From NCBI GenBank assembly GCA_017545905.1, contig JAFWXL010000079.1, forward strand, positions 1 to 36,300: a stretch of 36,300 nt of DNA, read 5' to 3'. The notes beneath the pieces were generated by a model, which ran no database searches, was not told the DNA's origin, and worked only from the letters and a program-made list of their open reading frames with translations. Below, one piece after another: positions 7,368-14,490 of the stretch. Made by a program: the position numbers and the translations under genes. Every line of letters starts with the position of its first letter. The first letter of the stretch is position 1. This stretch comes from Clostridia bacterium. GTDB taxonomy: Bacteria; Bacillota; Clostridia; Christensenellales; Aristaeellaceae.

Positions 7368-7396
7368 CCTCAGCTCTGGCTGGGGATTTTTCTTTT
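7368..7396 (+). terminator. tRNA-Arg terminator 2
   Basis: Stem CCTCAGC (7368-7374) / GCTGGGG (7379-7385) with loop TCTG, then ATTTTTCTTTTT. Confidence 0.7.
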
Positions 7397-7430
7397 TATT
7401 CTTAGGTTTCTCAATCATCATATATCATCA

Positions 7431-7482
7431 AATCCCGCAGAGGCTTCTTATGCTTTAAGAAGTTCTTTGCGGGATTTTTTTG
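7431..7482 (+). terminator. tRNA-Arg terminator 3
   Basis: Two-part hairpin: outer AATCCCGCA / TGCGGGATT, inner CTTCTT / AAGAAG, then a run of T. Confidence 0.8.
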
Positions 7483-7521
7483 TTATTGAATTATAGTATA
7501 ATTTTCGACTCATCAGATCAA

Positions 7522-7620
7522 TTATCACAAAACTTATCACAATAGCATCTGTTCGACCCTTGATTTTTCCTGTTCTCATATGGATTTTTGAGCCTTCAAA
7601 TTATCACAAGTCTTATCACA
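7522..7620. repeat. Two paired TTATCACA repeats inside the element
   Basis: Copies at 7522-7529 and 7534-7541, then at 7601-7608 and 7613-7620. Each pair has the same 12-base period (TTATCACAAnnCTTATCACA), and the pairs lie 79 bases apart. They sit next to the left attachment region in the 250-base gene-free part of the island. They could be integrase arm-type sites or a replication/regulator binding array. Confidence 0.7.
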
Positions 7621-7735
7621 TCGACCTGAAAACGCTGCTGATGAGGCCTCCTGCCGCGATGATGTTACAACTTCGAACAACTTTTTACAACTATCAAGAA
7701 GTATGGTAGAAGTTTTACCTATTTTCTTTACCTTA

Positions 7736-8065
7736 TTACTTTTCCAACAGCGTTTTAATCATCAAGGCAATACATTGCTTTTCAGAACCCTTGAGCGCGC
7801 GATACTGCGTGATGACATCAGATTCATCCCTGTTGAGGTGGAAGGCTTCTGTGTTCTCAATGGGTCTGCGAATGTCCGTGCGGCCCACAATGAAGTCAAT
7901 AGAGGTGTTGAAATGGTCTGCCAATCGTGTTAGAATCGAAATATCCGGTTCAACACTGTGGTTTTCGTATTGGTTGATTGATTGTTGGCTCACGCCGATT
8001 GCATCCGCAAGGCGCTGCTGGCTGATACCATGCTCTTGCCGAAGTATTTTCAGATTTGGCAACAC
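7736..8065 (-). CDS. XRE/Cro-CI family repressor of the element
   Basis: A protein of about 109 residues. The HTH_3 domain covers about 3-58: NLKILRQEHGISQQRLADAIGVSQQSINQYENHSVEPDISILTRLADHF, then the common linker TSIDFIVGRTD. A short C-terminal helix follows, ending MIKTLLEK. I chose GTG 8065, since the strong ribosome site GGGAGG lies 8 bases before it; the longer frame from GTG 8074 would overlap the ribosome site itself. It is divergent from the secreted protein gene, with a palindrome (8097-8110) between them: the layout of a phage-like control switch. Confidence 0.88.
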   Translation of the reverse strand: MLPNLKILRQEHGISQQRLADAIGVSQQSINQYENHSVEPDISILTRLADHFNTSIDFIVGRTDIRRPIENTEAFHLNRDESDVITQYRALKGSEKQCIALMIKTLLEK

Positions 8066-8096
8066 ATTCTCCACCTCCCAACAGGATTAGTTTAAC

Positions 8097-8110
8097 AACC
8101 AACCTTGGTT
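8097..8110. promoter_or_regulatory. Candidate repressor operator
   Basis: Palindrome AACCAA-CC-TTGGTT in the gap between the XRE gene and the secreted protein gene. A related half (CCAAAGTTGGTTA) occurs near 11211 at the other end of the island. Confidence 0.55.
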
Positions 8111-8128
8111 AATGGAAAATATCATTCA

Positions 8129-8163
8129 TTGTCATTGACAACAATATGTGCTTGTCATAGAAT
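8129..8163 (+). promoter_or_regulatory. Promoter and overlapping inverted repeat of the secreted protein gene
   Basis: TTGACA (8135-8140), 17-base spacer, TAGAAT (8158-8163). The palindrome TTGTC-ATT-GACAA overlaps the -35 box and could be an operator. Confidence 0.7.
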
Positions 8164-8215
8164 TGGAATCAAATTATATTACTTTTCGGACATTGAAAAT
8201 AAGGAGGCACAGTTC

Positions 8216-10123
8216 ATGAAAAAGAAACTTGGCTTATCTCTACTGATCGTTTTACTTTTAGTGAGTGCTTTTTCACTTGCTCAAGCAAGCGATACCGAAA
8301 TGCGCTCGCTCACCGCAGAGGAAGAAGCTTTTTCCGTCTATTTGGATATCTCCTCTGCTTACAAAGAGGGCGTTCGCTATCTGGAGGAGCTTGATTATGT
8401 TTGGAGTCAGGTGAATTCTGTTGATTCTGTCAGTGCACTGGATGAGCATTGGTTCCTCGGTTATCTTATCAATACGCCTCAGGATAAAATCTATAACAAA
8501 TACTTCTATCTGGGAAATCTTGCCAGACAATTCGGCATGGATGCCGCCTCCGATTTATATGCTGTATTCCGCGATCAGATGCAGAGCCGCAGCAAAAAAA
8601 CCGATGCAATCTGGGTTATTCTGGATATGCTTGCGGAATCCGGATACATCCAGAACGCCAAAGACATTCTCGCTTCTATCGAATATGCAAAATCCGGTAT
8701 CCGCTCTGTAATGGCTCAGGACAAAGAATATCCCTTCCTTGAAGAGCTGAAGTCTTACTACAAGGATGCCGTTATTCTCCAGGAATACATCGATCCCTTT
8801 AACGACAGCTATATCAACTTCTGCCCCAAGCTGGATGAGTTTAAGAAGACAAAGACTTCTTGGGAAATCGAGTTTGAGTTCATCTTCGATCCCTCTTCGG
8901 ATGAGTACGATTATGTCTACACAGTCCGCGATGAGCGGGATTACCAGTTGGCTCTCGCCAAGGAAAGCGCCGGCGACTACCGTGGGGCTGCTGAAATCTA
9001 TATGGGTATTCGCCAGCATAAGGATAGTGATGCGAGATACAACATCTGCATGGCCACCATCGAAAGCACTAATAAGGCTGAAAAAGAAAACATCTATCTT
9101 CAGGCCATCGAACTGGAAAACAACGCAAAATATGATCAGGCACTTGCCCTGTATAAACAAATTGACAGCTATAAAGACAGTAATGAACGCGCAAAGATCT
9201 GTGAAGCGAATCTTATGAAAGCTTCGTACCATACGATCGTCAAAAATTTGTTCCCGGATGGAACTTCTTTTGAAACGCACAAAGATGATATTGCCGCCAG
9301 TTTGACTAAAAATAATATCGAAGCATCTATTTATCCTCAAATCATTCGGATAAACAATTATAAGCTTTCCGCTTCCCTGACCCCCAGACTTCTCTTCTGG
9401 TTCAATAACACTAACATACCGAACCAGGCAACGAAGATTACCTTCGAATTTTACGGCAATATCAGCTCGTCCGCAGCCGCTTCTGCCTATTCAAAAGCAC
9501 TTTCTCATTTTGAAAATATCTGCGGAACTCCTGCCAAGACAAATAAAGACCAGGCGAGACCGACCTATAATAAATTAAATGGAAATACAGCAGGCCTTAT
9601 CAGCGGTCCTGCGTATAAGGATTCTGATTTTGCCGGAAAGATTGATAGTTTTGCTGAATGGCTTGTTGACAGCGGAGAGTATTGGCTAAATATTATCGTA
9701 TACAACAAATACTATCCTGCTCATCGTTTTTACGAGGTAAGTGTTCTCTGTGAGCTCGTACCGTATGCAGGAAAAGAAATCCCTGTTCTCGTTACAGAAA
9801 GCCAGTTGCCTACAGAATCGATTGCTGAAGTAAGAATGACGGCCGAAAACACGAATAGCGGATTAGCGGCTCTTTCTGACAGTATCGATACAGTTGAAAC
9901 CACAGCCCCGCAATATAAAACGCTCAAGCCCGGCAGCAAAGGCCAGGCAGTTCTCGACGCGCGCATGAAGCTCTATGAGCTGGGCTACTTCAACAAGAAG
10001 CCCACACAGACCGAGTATACCAACAACATGAAGGATTACGTCAAGAAGTTTGAAAAGGACTACGGTCTAAAGCAAGATGGTATCCTTTCTCCCGAAGATC
10101 AGGAAGTTCTGTTCGGTCTGTAA
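8216..10123 (+). CDS. Secreted protein with TPR-like repeats and C-terminal peptidoglycan-binding domain
   Basis: A 635-residue exported protein. ATG 8216 follows AAGGAGG; residues 1-25 are a signal peptide (ends AQA-SD). The long middle part is not a family I recognise except for two TPR-like units near 240-330 (KESAGDYRGAAEIYMGIRQHKDSDARY and LENNAKYDQALALYKQIDSYKDSNERA), a pattern common in Clostridia surface proteins. Residues 567-635 form a PG_binding_1 domain (LKPGSKGQAVLDARMKLYELGYF...KKFEKDYGLKQDGILSPEDQEVLF). No catalytic domain is visible. It is the main cargo of the tRNA-linked island and is probably wall-attached. Base composition is lower in GC than the flanking chromosome, in keeping with transfer. 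Confidence 0.82.
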   Translation: MKKKLGLSLLIVLLLVSAFSLAQASDTEMRSLTAEEEAFSVYLDISSAYKEGVRYLEELDYVWSQVNSVDSVSALDEHWFLGYLINTPQDKIYNKYFYLGNLARQFGMDAASDLYAVFRDQMQSRSKKTDAIWVILDMLAESGYIQNAKDILASIEYAKSGIRSVMAQDKEYPFLEELKSYYKDAVILQEYIDPFNDSYINFCPKLDEFKKTKTSWEIEFEFIFDPSSDEYDYVYTVRDERDYQLALAKESAGDYRGAAEIYMGIRQHKDSDARYNICMATIESTNKAEKENIYLQAIELENNAKYDQALALYKQIDSYKDSNERAKICEANLMKASYHTIVKNLFPDGTSFETHKDDIAASLTKNNIEASIYPQIIRINNYKLSASLTPRLLFWFNNTNIPNQATKITFEFYGNISSSAAASAYSKALSHFENICGTPAKTNKDQARPTYNKLNGNTAGLISGPAYKDSDFAGKIDSFAEWLVDSGEYWLNIIVYNKYYPAHRFYEVSVLCELVPYAGKEIPVLVTESQLPTESIAEVRMTAENTNSGLAALSDSIDTVETTAPQYKTLKPGSKGQAVLDARMKLYELGYFNKKPTQTEYTNNMKDYVKKFEKDYGLKQDGILSPEDQEVLFGL

Positions 10124-10134
10124 ACCCATGAATA

Positions 10135-10173
10135 AAGCCTCCCTCTTTCCGATAATAGGAAAGAGAGAGGCTT
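10135..10173. terminator. Bidirectional terminator
   Basis: A 16-base stem with one mismatch (AAGCCTCCCTCTTTCC / GGAAAGAGAGAGGCTT) and loop GATAATA, between the converging secreted-protein gene and recombinase remnant. Confidence 0.8.
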
Positions 10174-10175
10174 CT

Positions 10176-10626
10176 TCATGCTATCAACTTCAAATACTTA
10201 TAAACCGTCGGCCTGCTCAGATCGCACACCCTTGCCAGTTCTGACAGGTTCATCTTGCCGGCAGAGAAAGCAGGATAGTGCTTGTAGAACACGGCAGGAA
10301 TGTCATCCTTCGTTGTGGGTCTGCGCCCGACCTTTACGCCCTTGCTCTTGGCGTTCTGCATTCCACTGCGCACTCTGGCTCTAATGATTGCCAACTCAAG
10401 TTCTGCAAAGACAGCGCTCATCTGGATGAACGCCTGACTCATGGGGTCTATCTGCCCGTTTCGGCAATCAACCGTGATACTGCCTACGATGATGAGTCTG
10501 AGCTTCTTGCTCTTGATGATCTCCACAACCTCACAGAGCTACTGTGTGCTTCTGGTCAAGCGGCTGACCTCAAGCGTGATGATCGTGTCGCCCTCAGTCG
10601 CCGCATCCAAGAGCATATTTGGATAT
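10176..10626 (-). pseudogene. Serine recombinase (resolvase/invertase) remnant
   Basis: On the minus strand, translation from about 10626 gives MLLDAATEGDTIITLEVSRLTRSTQ, then an in-frame TAG (10541-10539), then LCEVVEIIKSKKLRLIIVGSITVDC...AELELAIIRARVRSGMQNAKSKGVKVGRRP and a C-terminal helix-turn-helix (LSELARVCDLSRPTVYKYLKLI). This is the latter two-thirds of a small serine recombinase: end of the catalytic domain, E-helix and DNA-binding tail. The N-terminal part with the catalytic serine is missing, and the TAG breaks what is left. The break lies where the AT-rich ORF 10619-11110 begins, suggesting a deletion or recombination joint. Not functional. Confidence 0.85.
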
Positions 10627-11110
10627 CGCAATAAAAATAACCAAAGACTTTGATAAAGTAGCTCCTTATGAGAAATACAGCGGAGGTAATGAACTAGAAT
10701 TTTCCTTTATGATGCAAGACATTCGAAATGAAATCAATACAACCAATATTGAGGAAGAACTTTTCAGTTTAGTCGATATGTTTGGAGATTCCAACGACGC
10801 TTATATCAATTATTTGGTTGAAAATGCGAGAGATCTTTCTAGGGATCACGCAAAAGCGTTTGTCGGAGTATTAATCACCGAAGAAAGACACGGAAAAGAA
10901 GAAGCTCTTCGACGTTTCAACTTATATGCTGATTACTTAATAAGCACAACAGGTGAAAATTTTAGTCGCAAATTTCAAGTTTTAGGAATAGTTTCAGTCT
11001 TGTGTGGTCTACTTGCTGCAAATAAAATTCTCACTAATGATGAATCGGATGCTCTATCAAATCATTACTTTGCTCGCTTCTCAGATGATGTCCTTAAAAT
11101 AAAAAAATGA
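10619..11110 (+). CDS. Hypothetical protein, probably truncated at the 5' end
   Basis: A 163-residue open frame, AT-rich and codon-like, that I do not recognise. The only start near the 5' end is TTG 10619 with no ribosome site, and it falls on the joint with the recombinase remnant. Internal ATGs near 10709 are also poorly served. The protein is soluble and acidic up front (MQDIRNEINTTNIEEELFSLVDMFGDSNDAY), with one hydrophobic stretch near 125-140 (VLGIVSVLCGLLAANKIL). Most likely the surviving 3' part of a larger element gene. Confidence 0.45.
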   Translation: MDIAIKITKDFDKVAPYEKYSGGNELEFSFMMQDIRNEINTTNIEEELFSLVDMFGDSNDAYINYLVENARDLSRDHAKAFVGVLITEERHGKEEALRRFNLYADYLISTTGENFSRKFQVLGIVSVLCGLLAANKILTNDESDALSNHYFARFSDDVLKIKK

Positions 11111-11170
11111 TTTCTTATGTTTAAACAACGAAAGTATGAAGAATGATACAATCGTAAATGTAAAAGAAAA

Positions 11171-11186
11171 GACCCCAATCAGGGTC
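11171..11186 (-). terminator. Weak hairpin near the right end of the element
   Basis: GACCC / GGGTC with a six-base loop; on the minus strand it is followed by TTTTCTTTT. Short stem, so uncertain. Confidence 0.35.
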
Positions 11187-11263
11187 AAATAAGAACCTTA
11201 CACAGCAAAGCCAAAGTTGGTTATTAGTTATTTGTACATATTAGAAAATCCTTGATTTTACTC

Positions 11264-11286
11264 GCCTCGAAGGTCTCCTTCGAGGC
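11264..11286. repeat. Perfect hairpin directly before the tRNA remnant
   Basis: GCCTCGAAGG / CCTTCGAGGC, a 10-base perfect stem with loop TCT, ending one base before the repeated TCTACGAATC. No T-run follows. Its position at the repeat edge suggests a role in, or a scar of, recombination. Confidence 0.6.
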
Positions 11287-11287
11287 T

Positions 11288-11485
11288 CTACGAATCAAAA
11301 AAGCCACAGGTTCGAATCCTGCCTTGTGCACCATGAACCGCTGACAAGCTTCGCGCTGTTGGCGGTTGTTTTTTCCTCAGCTCTGGCTGGGGATTTTTCT
11401 TTTTGGTTTCTCAATTATCATATATCATCAAACCCTGCGAAGACTTCTTATGATCAAGGAAGCGTTTCGCAAGGTTTTTTGTTAT
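11288..11485 (+). repeat. Right copy of the direct repeat with degenerate tRNA-Arg 3' half
   Basis: Begins CTACGAATCAAAA as in the anticodon loop of tRNA-Arg; keeps the T-arm (ACAGG-TTCGAAT-CCTG) and CCA, but the acceptor strand reads CCTTGTGC instead of TTGGGTGC. The three terminators follow in the same order. No 5' tRNA half precedes it, so it is not a tRNA gene. It marks the right end of the island. Confidence 0.85.
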
Positions 11486-11939
11486 GTGATCAGAATCCAA
11501 ATCCGGCAGTTTTGTTTTGTAGGAGGTCTTTTTTCCGTAAATCACTTCAAACAACACCAGCTTAATCCATGCAGCATATCGTTTTTTGAACCTTTGCTTT
11601 ACCACAAACCTTACCGCATGGCCCCCCCAAACGACGTCAATGCCTCTTGCAAAAAAGCCAAACTTAAACCACAGGTTTAGTGACGGCCGAATTCCGCTGT
11701 GCTATCATATAGCCATCGACAGGGACGAACAATCCCGCAGTCGAAGAAGTCGCAGCAGACGACAGGCTTCGGACAGACGACATCGTTTAACAGAATCGGC
11801 GCATACAGCAGAGAGATTCCCTCGGATCAAACGAGCAGAACTCAAATTCTGTGAGGTTGCATTCACCATCGACAAACCGTTCCTCAAGGGAGGTCAGGAT
11901 GGAGTTGGATCTCTAGCCAAACTGCACGAGATTTGACGT
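11486..11939. other. Gene-free stretch right of the island
   Basis: I find no convincing gene. Short open frames on either strand lack ribosome sites and protein-like composition. It holds one clear inverted repeat, TAAACC-ACA-GGTTTA (11665-11679), and a possible -10 (TATCAT near 11702). It may carry the promoter for the structured RNA and the DUF2828 gene downstream. Confidence 0.5.
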
Positions 11940-12179
11940 AATGATAATCAAATTCGCGTCGAGATCATTCTGGGTTTTCTGGTCGGATGTTCATTGGGCC
12001 CGCGCTCACAGACGGGTCGGAAGGGCGGCTTGCTTACGGACGGACAGAGGAAAACTGAAGACAATATGCCATGGAACGGAACGGGACATGGCTGCGTCGG
12101 GTAAGACCCAATTCGGCTTCCGATGAAAGCGAGGACGGCAAACCAAACGGAAACGGCTGCTGAGGAACCCTCAATCGGT

Positions 12180-12438
12180 CATTTTCCCGAAACGGGGGAA
12201 AATGGAAGGAAGAAAGAACCGAACAGGATGCAGGAGCGATAAAGGCTCTTCGCAGACAGCGGAAGCAGGCTGTACGGCGTGAAACTCGCGGGACAGCCTG
12301 CGCTTCTCTCTCTGGCATGAGGAGAGAGGCGCTGCTGGCTGCCGGCGGATATGCGAAAGGCATGATGGCGCATACCGCTGACCCTGATCCGCCGGCGTGC
12401 CCCGGACGAAAAACGGTTTGGACAGACGCCCATTTTCC
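12180..12438 (+). ncRNA. Candidate structured RNA upstream of the DUF2828 gene
   Basis: A dense array of helices without coding potential. Seen: 12232-12237 with 12245-12250; GCAGGCTGT (12265-12273) with ACAGCCTGC (12293-12301); 12302-12310 with 12322-12330 (TCTCTC/GAGAGA arm); GCCGGCGGAT (12341-12350) with ATCCGCCGGC (12387-12396), enclosing ATGCG (12351-12355) with CGCAT (12369-12373), leaving a 13-base bulge. GGAAAATGG (12197-12205) can close the whole domain with CCATTTTCC (12430-12438), or form a local hairpin with CATTTTCCC (12180-12188). It ends about 50 bases before the start of a Ro60-like vWA gene. It could be a regulatory leader or a separate small RNA; no known class was recognised. 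Confidence 0.45.
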
Positions 12439-12486
12439 GCAGCGGCTGAGATGCCGCCAGCATGAAAGAAAGGAGAAAAACAGCAT

Positions 12487-13983
12487 ATGAGCTTTATTGA
12501 TCAGATGAAGACTGAATTCAATCTGACTTCGACGCTCAACGGCGCAGTGACGCATGCCACCTCCGGCGACGCCTGTCTGGATCTGTTTGCCGTGGCCGGC
12601 GGTATGCGATACCGCAAAAAGCAGGATCAGATCCGCCTGTTTGACAGAGCCTATATCGAGAATCCCGAGCTGGCCATGAAGCTGCTGTTCCATCTGCGGG
12701 ATATCCGCGGCGGCATGGGCGAAAGGACGCTCTTTCGCACGCTGCTTCGGCACGTGGCCAGCGTGTGGCCCGAATCCGCCAGGAAGAACGTGCGCTACAT
12801 CGCTAAATACGGCCGATGGGACGACGTGCTCTGCCTGATGGATACGCCTGCGCAGGAAGAAGCCATCCGGGTCATCCGCGATCAGCTGGACAAGGATATG
12901 GAAAGCCTTCGCCGCCGCGAAGCCGGCGAAAAGGACGCGCCCATTTCCCTGCTGGCCAAGTGGCTGCCCTCGATCAACACCTCCAGCCGGAAGACGCGCG
13001 CTCAGGCACAGAAGCTGGTATCTGCGCTGGGCATGGAAGCAAAGCCCTATCGCCAGATGCTTTCCGCGCTGCGCGCCCATATCGCCCTGACCGAGCGATA
13101 CCTGACGAAGAAGCAGGCCGGAAAGATCAGCTACGAGGCGGTGCCCGCCGGTGCGATGCTCAAGTACCGCGCCGCGTTCAACCGTCAGGACGGCGGACGT
13201 TACAGGCGGTATCTCAAAGACGTCTTGCAGAGCAAAACGAAGATGCATGCTGACACCCTGTTCCCCTACGAAATCCTGCGCCCCTACTTCAAGGGCTGGT
13301 CCTGGTCTCCCGAGAACATCCCGGGTGAAAAGACGCTGGAAGCCCTGTGGGCAAGCATGAGCTGCGAAATCGGCAGCCAGAACGCGCTCAGCGTGATTGA
13401 CACCTCCGGCTCCATGTATTGCGGCAATGGGATCAAACCTGCGCTGATTTCTCAGGCCATGGGACTTTACTGCGCAGAGCGGTGCAAGGGGCCATTCCAC
13501 AACCTGTTCATCACCTTCAGTTCCTGGCCCACGCTGATGGAGATCAAGGGCAAAACCCTTGCCAAAAAGCTGCGCTATCTGAGCACAGCGCCGTGGGGTG
13601 GCAGCACGGATCTAGAGAAGGTATTTGACCTGATTCTGCAGACCGCTGTCAAGGCCAATGCCGCGCAGGACGAGATGCCGCAGGTGCTCTACATCTTCTC
13701 GGATATGGAGTTCAATTGTGCCATACAAAGGCCGGATGAAACCATCTACGAGAATGCACGCCTCAGTTTTGAGCGCGCAGGCTATCAGCTGCCCGCCGTC
13801 GTGTTCCACAATGTGAACAGCTGGCAGATGCAGACGCCGGTGCAGGCCCACACAAAGGGTGCAGCCCTGACCAGCGGCGCAAGCGTCCAATCGCTGAAGG
13901 AGCCGTTTGACGGCAACATTACGCCGATGAGCCACATGCTTCGGGTCCTGAACGGGAAGCGCTACGAGGTCATTCATGCCTAG
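12487..13983 (+). CDS. DUF2828 / TROVE-like protein with von Willebrand A domain
   Basis: A 498-residue cytoplasmic protein. Residues 1-290 are helical and repeat-like (FDRAYIENPELAMKLLFHLRDIRGGMGER, then KNVRYIAKYGRWDDVLCL), as in DUF2828 and the HEAT-like ring of Ro60/TROVE proteins. Residues 300-480 form a von Willebrand A domain with a complete metal site: DTSGS (D305, S307, S309), T374 (GGSTDL) and D406 (FSDMEF). Ro60 orthologues bind Y RNAs and misfolded RNA; whether DUF2828 proteins bind RNA is not known to me. AGGAG lies 11 bases before ATG 12487, and a long structured leader precedes it. No RtcB or other RNA-repair gene is adjacent. Confidence 0.85.
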   Translation: MSFIDQMKTEFNLTSTLNGAVTHATSGDACLDLFAVAGGMRYRKKQDQIRLFDRAYIENPELAMKLLFHLRDIRGGMGERTLFRTLLRHVASVWPESARKNVRYIAKYGRWDDVLCLMDTPAQEEAIRVIRDQLDKDMESLRRREAGEKDAPISLLAKWLPSINTSSRKTRAQAQKLVSALGMEAKPYRQMLSALRAHIALTERYLTKKQAGKISYEAVPAGAMLKYRAAFNRQDGGRYRRYLKDVLQSKTKMHADTLFPYEILRPYFKGWSWSPENIPGEKTLEALWASMSCEIGSQNALSVIDTSGSMYCGNGIKPALISQAMGLYCAERCKGPFHNLFITFSSWPTLMEIKGKTLAKKLRYLSTAPWGGSTDLEKVFDLILQTAVKANAAQDEMPQVLYIFSDMEFNCAIQRPDETIYENARLSFERAGYQLPAVVFHNVNSWQMQTPVQAHTKGAALTSGASVQSLKEPFDGNITPMSHMLRVLNGKRYEVIHA

Positions 13984-14000
13984 TTACCAACTGAATAGCA

Positions 14001-14351
14001 TTAAGACCGACCATTCAGTCTTCCGCTGGTAACGGAAGCTTTTTTTTTGCAAAAAATTGTCCCCCAAAAAAGAAAAAGGCCGCTGCAAGCCGCCAAAAAA
14101 TACGAGACCTCCCGGTCCTCATAGACCAGAAGGTCTTCCATCGGCACCCTCAGCAGATGCGAGAGCGCCAGCAGATTGTCTACCGACGGCAGACAATCTC
14201 CATGCTGCCATTTATAGACAGCCTGCGGGTATTCAAACCCGAAATAGGTCTGAACATCCCGCACAGACAGCCCGGCTGCCTTTCGGCGCCGCTCGATCGA
14301 GCGGCCGGTAGCCGCCAGATCAATCACCGGGAACGCAATACACTTGCTCAT
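14001..14351 (-). CDS. Small XRE-type helix-turn-helix protein
   Basis: A 116-residue protein starting at ATG 14351 behind GAGGAGG. The helix-turn-helix spans about 13-76 (ATGRSIERRRKAAGLSVRDVQ...YPQAVYKWQHGDCLPSVDNLLALSHLLRVPMEDLLV). Relatives I recall end soon after this segment, at about 75-80 residues. Here the frame continues for 36 residues (from about 81) through the terminator hairpin of the opposing gene, with an unusual hydrophobic and then basic tail. The tail may be real, or a lost stop codon or frameshift may have extended it. Target genes unknown. Confidence 0.8.
   Translation of the reverse strand: MSKCIAFPVIDLAATGRSIERRRKAAGLSVRDVQTYFGFEYPQAVYKWQHGDCLPSVDNLLALSHLLRVPMEDLLVYEDREVSYFLAACSGLFLFWGTIFCKKKASVTSGRLNGRS
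14020..14048 (+). terminator. Terminator of the DUF2828 gene
   Basis: Stem CTTCCG / CGGAAG with a seven-base loop, then CTTTTTTTT. It lies inside the 3' end of the opposing XRE open frame. Confidence 0.85.
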
Positions 14352-14462
14352 AAAAAACGCCTCCTCACAAACGAAACCAAGAGTCAGTCGGTCTTCATGG
14401 GCTTTCACTCAGCAAGAATCCTATATTGGCAGAGTATTCTGCAATTCCCTTTCCCTCTGCAC

Positions 14463-14490
14463 ATTATAACACATATTCTAACACCGTCAA
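14463..14490 (-). promoter_or_regulatory. Promoter of the small XRE gene
   Basis: Minus strand: TTGACG (14485-14490), 16-base spacer, TATAAT (14463-14468). The leader to ATG 14351 is about 105 bases. Confidence 0.65.

Larger units (their letters stand above)
7282..7486 (+). repeat. Left copy of about 200-base direct repeat (attachment region)
   Basis: Runs from the tRNA-Arg anticodon loop (CTACGAATCAAAA) through CCA and three terminators to TTTTTTTGTTAT. The partner is 11288-11485. Identical blocks include GCCACAGGTTCGAATCCTG and about 62 bases around the GGCGGTT terminator; the rest carries scattered substitutions and a small gap. Confidence 0.85.
7282..11485. mobile_element. Decayed integrated element at tRNA-Arg
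   Basis: About 4 kb lies between the two copies of the tRNA 3'-half repeat. Contents: an XRE repressor, a divergent secreted peptidoglycan-binding protein, a broken serine recombinase, a 5'-truncated ORF and paired TTATCACA repeats. Base composition is clearly more AT-rich than the flanking genes. No intact integrase remains. The right repeat is degenerate in the acceptor stem, as expected for an old insertion. Whether the island came in one event or several cannot be told from this window. Confidence 0.75.

Noticed and set aside
7501-7735. CRISPR array from the TTATCACA repeats
   Set aside because: Units are 8 bases in two close pairs, without regular spacers of about 30 bases or cas genes.
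11288-11333. A second tRNA gene at the right end of the island
   Set aside because: No 5' half (acceptor, D-arm) precedes it and the acceptor 3' strand is altered, so no cloverleaf can form.
11586-11936. A possible 116-residue gene right of the island
   Set aside because: No ribosome site, arginine/serine-rich composition without domain; more likely noncoding.
12034-13500. A 488-residue minus-strand open frame across the structured RNA and DUF2828 gene
   Set aside because: No ribosome site, no domain, antisense to a well-supported gene.
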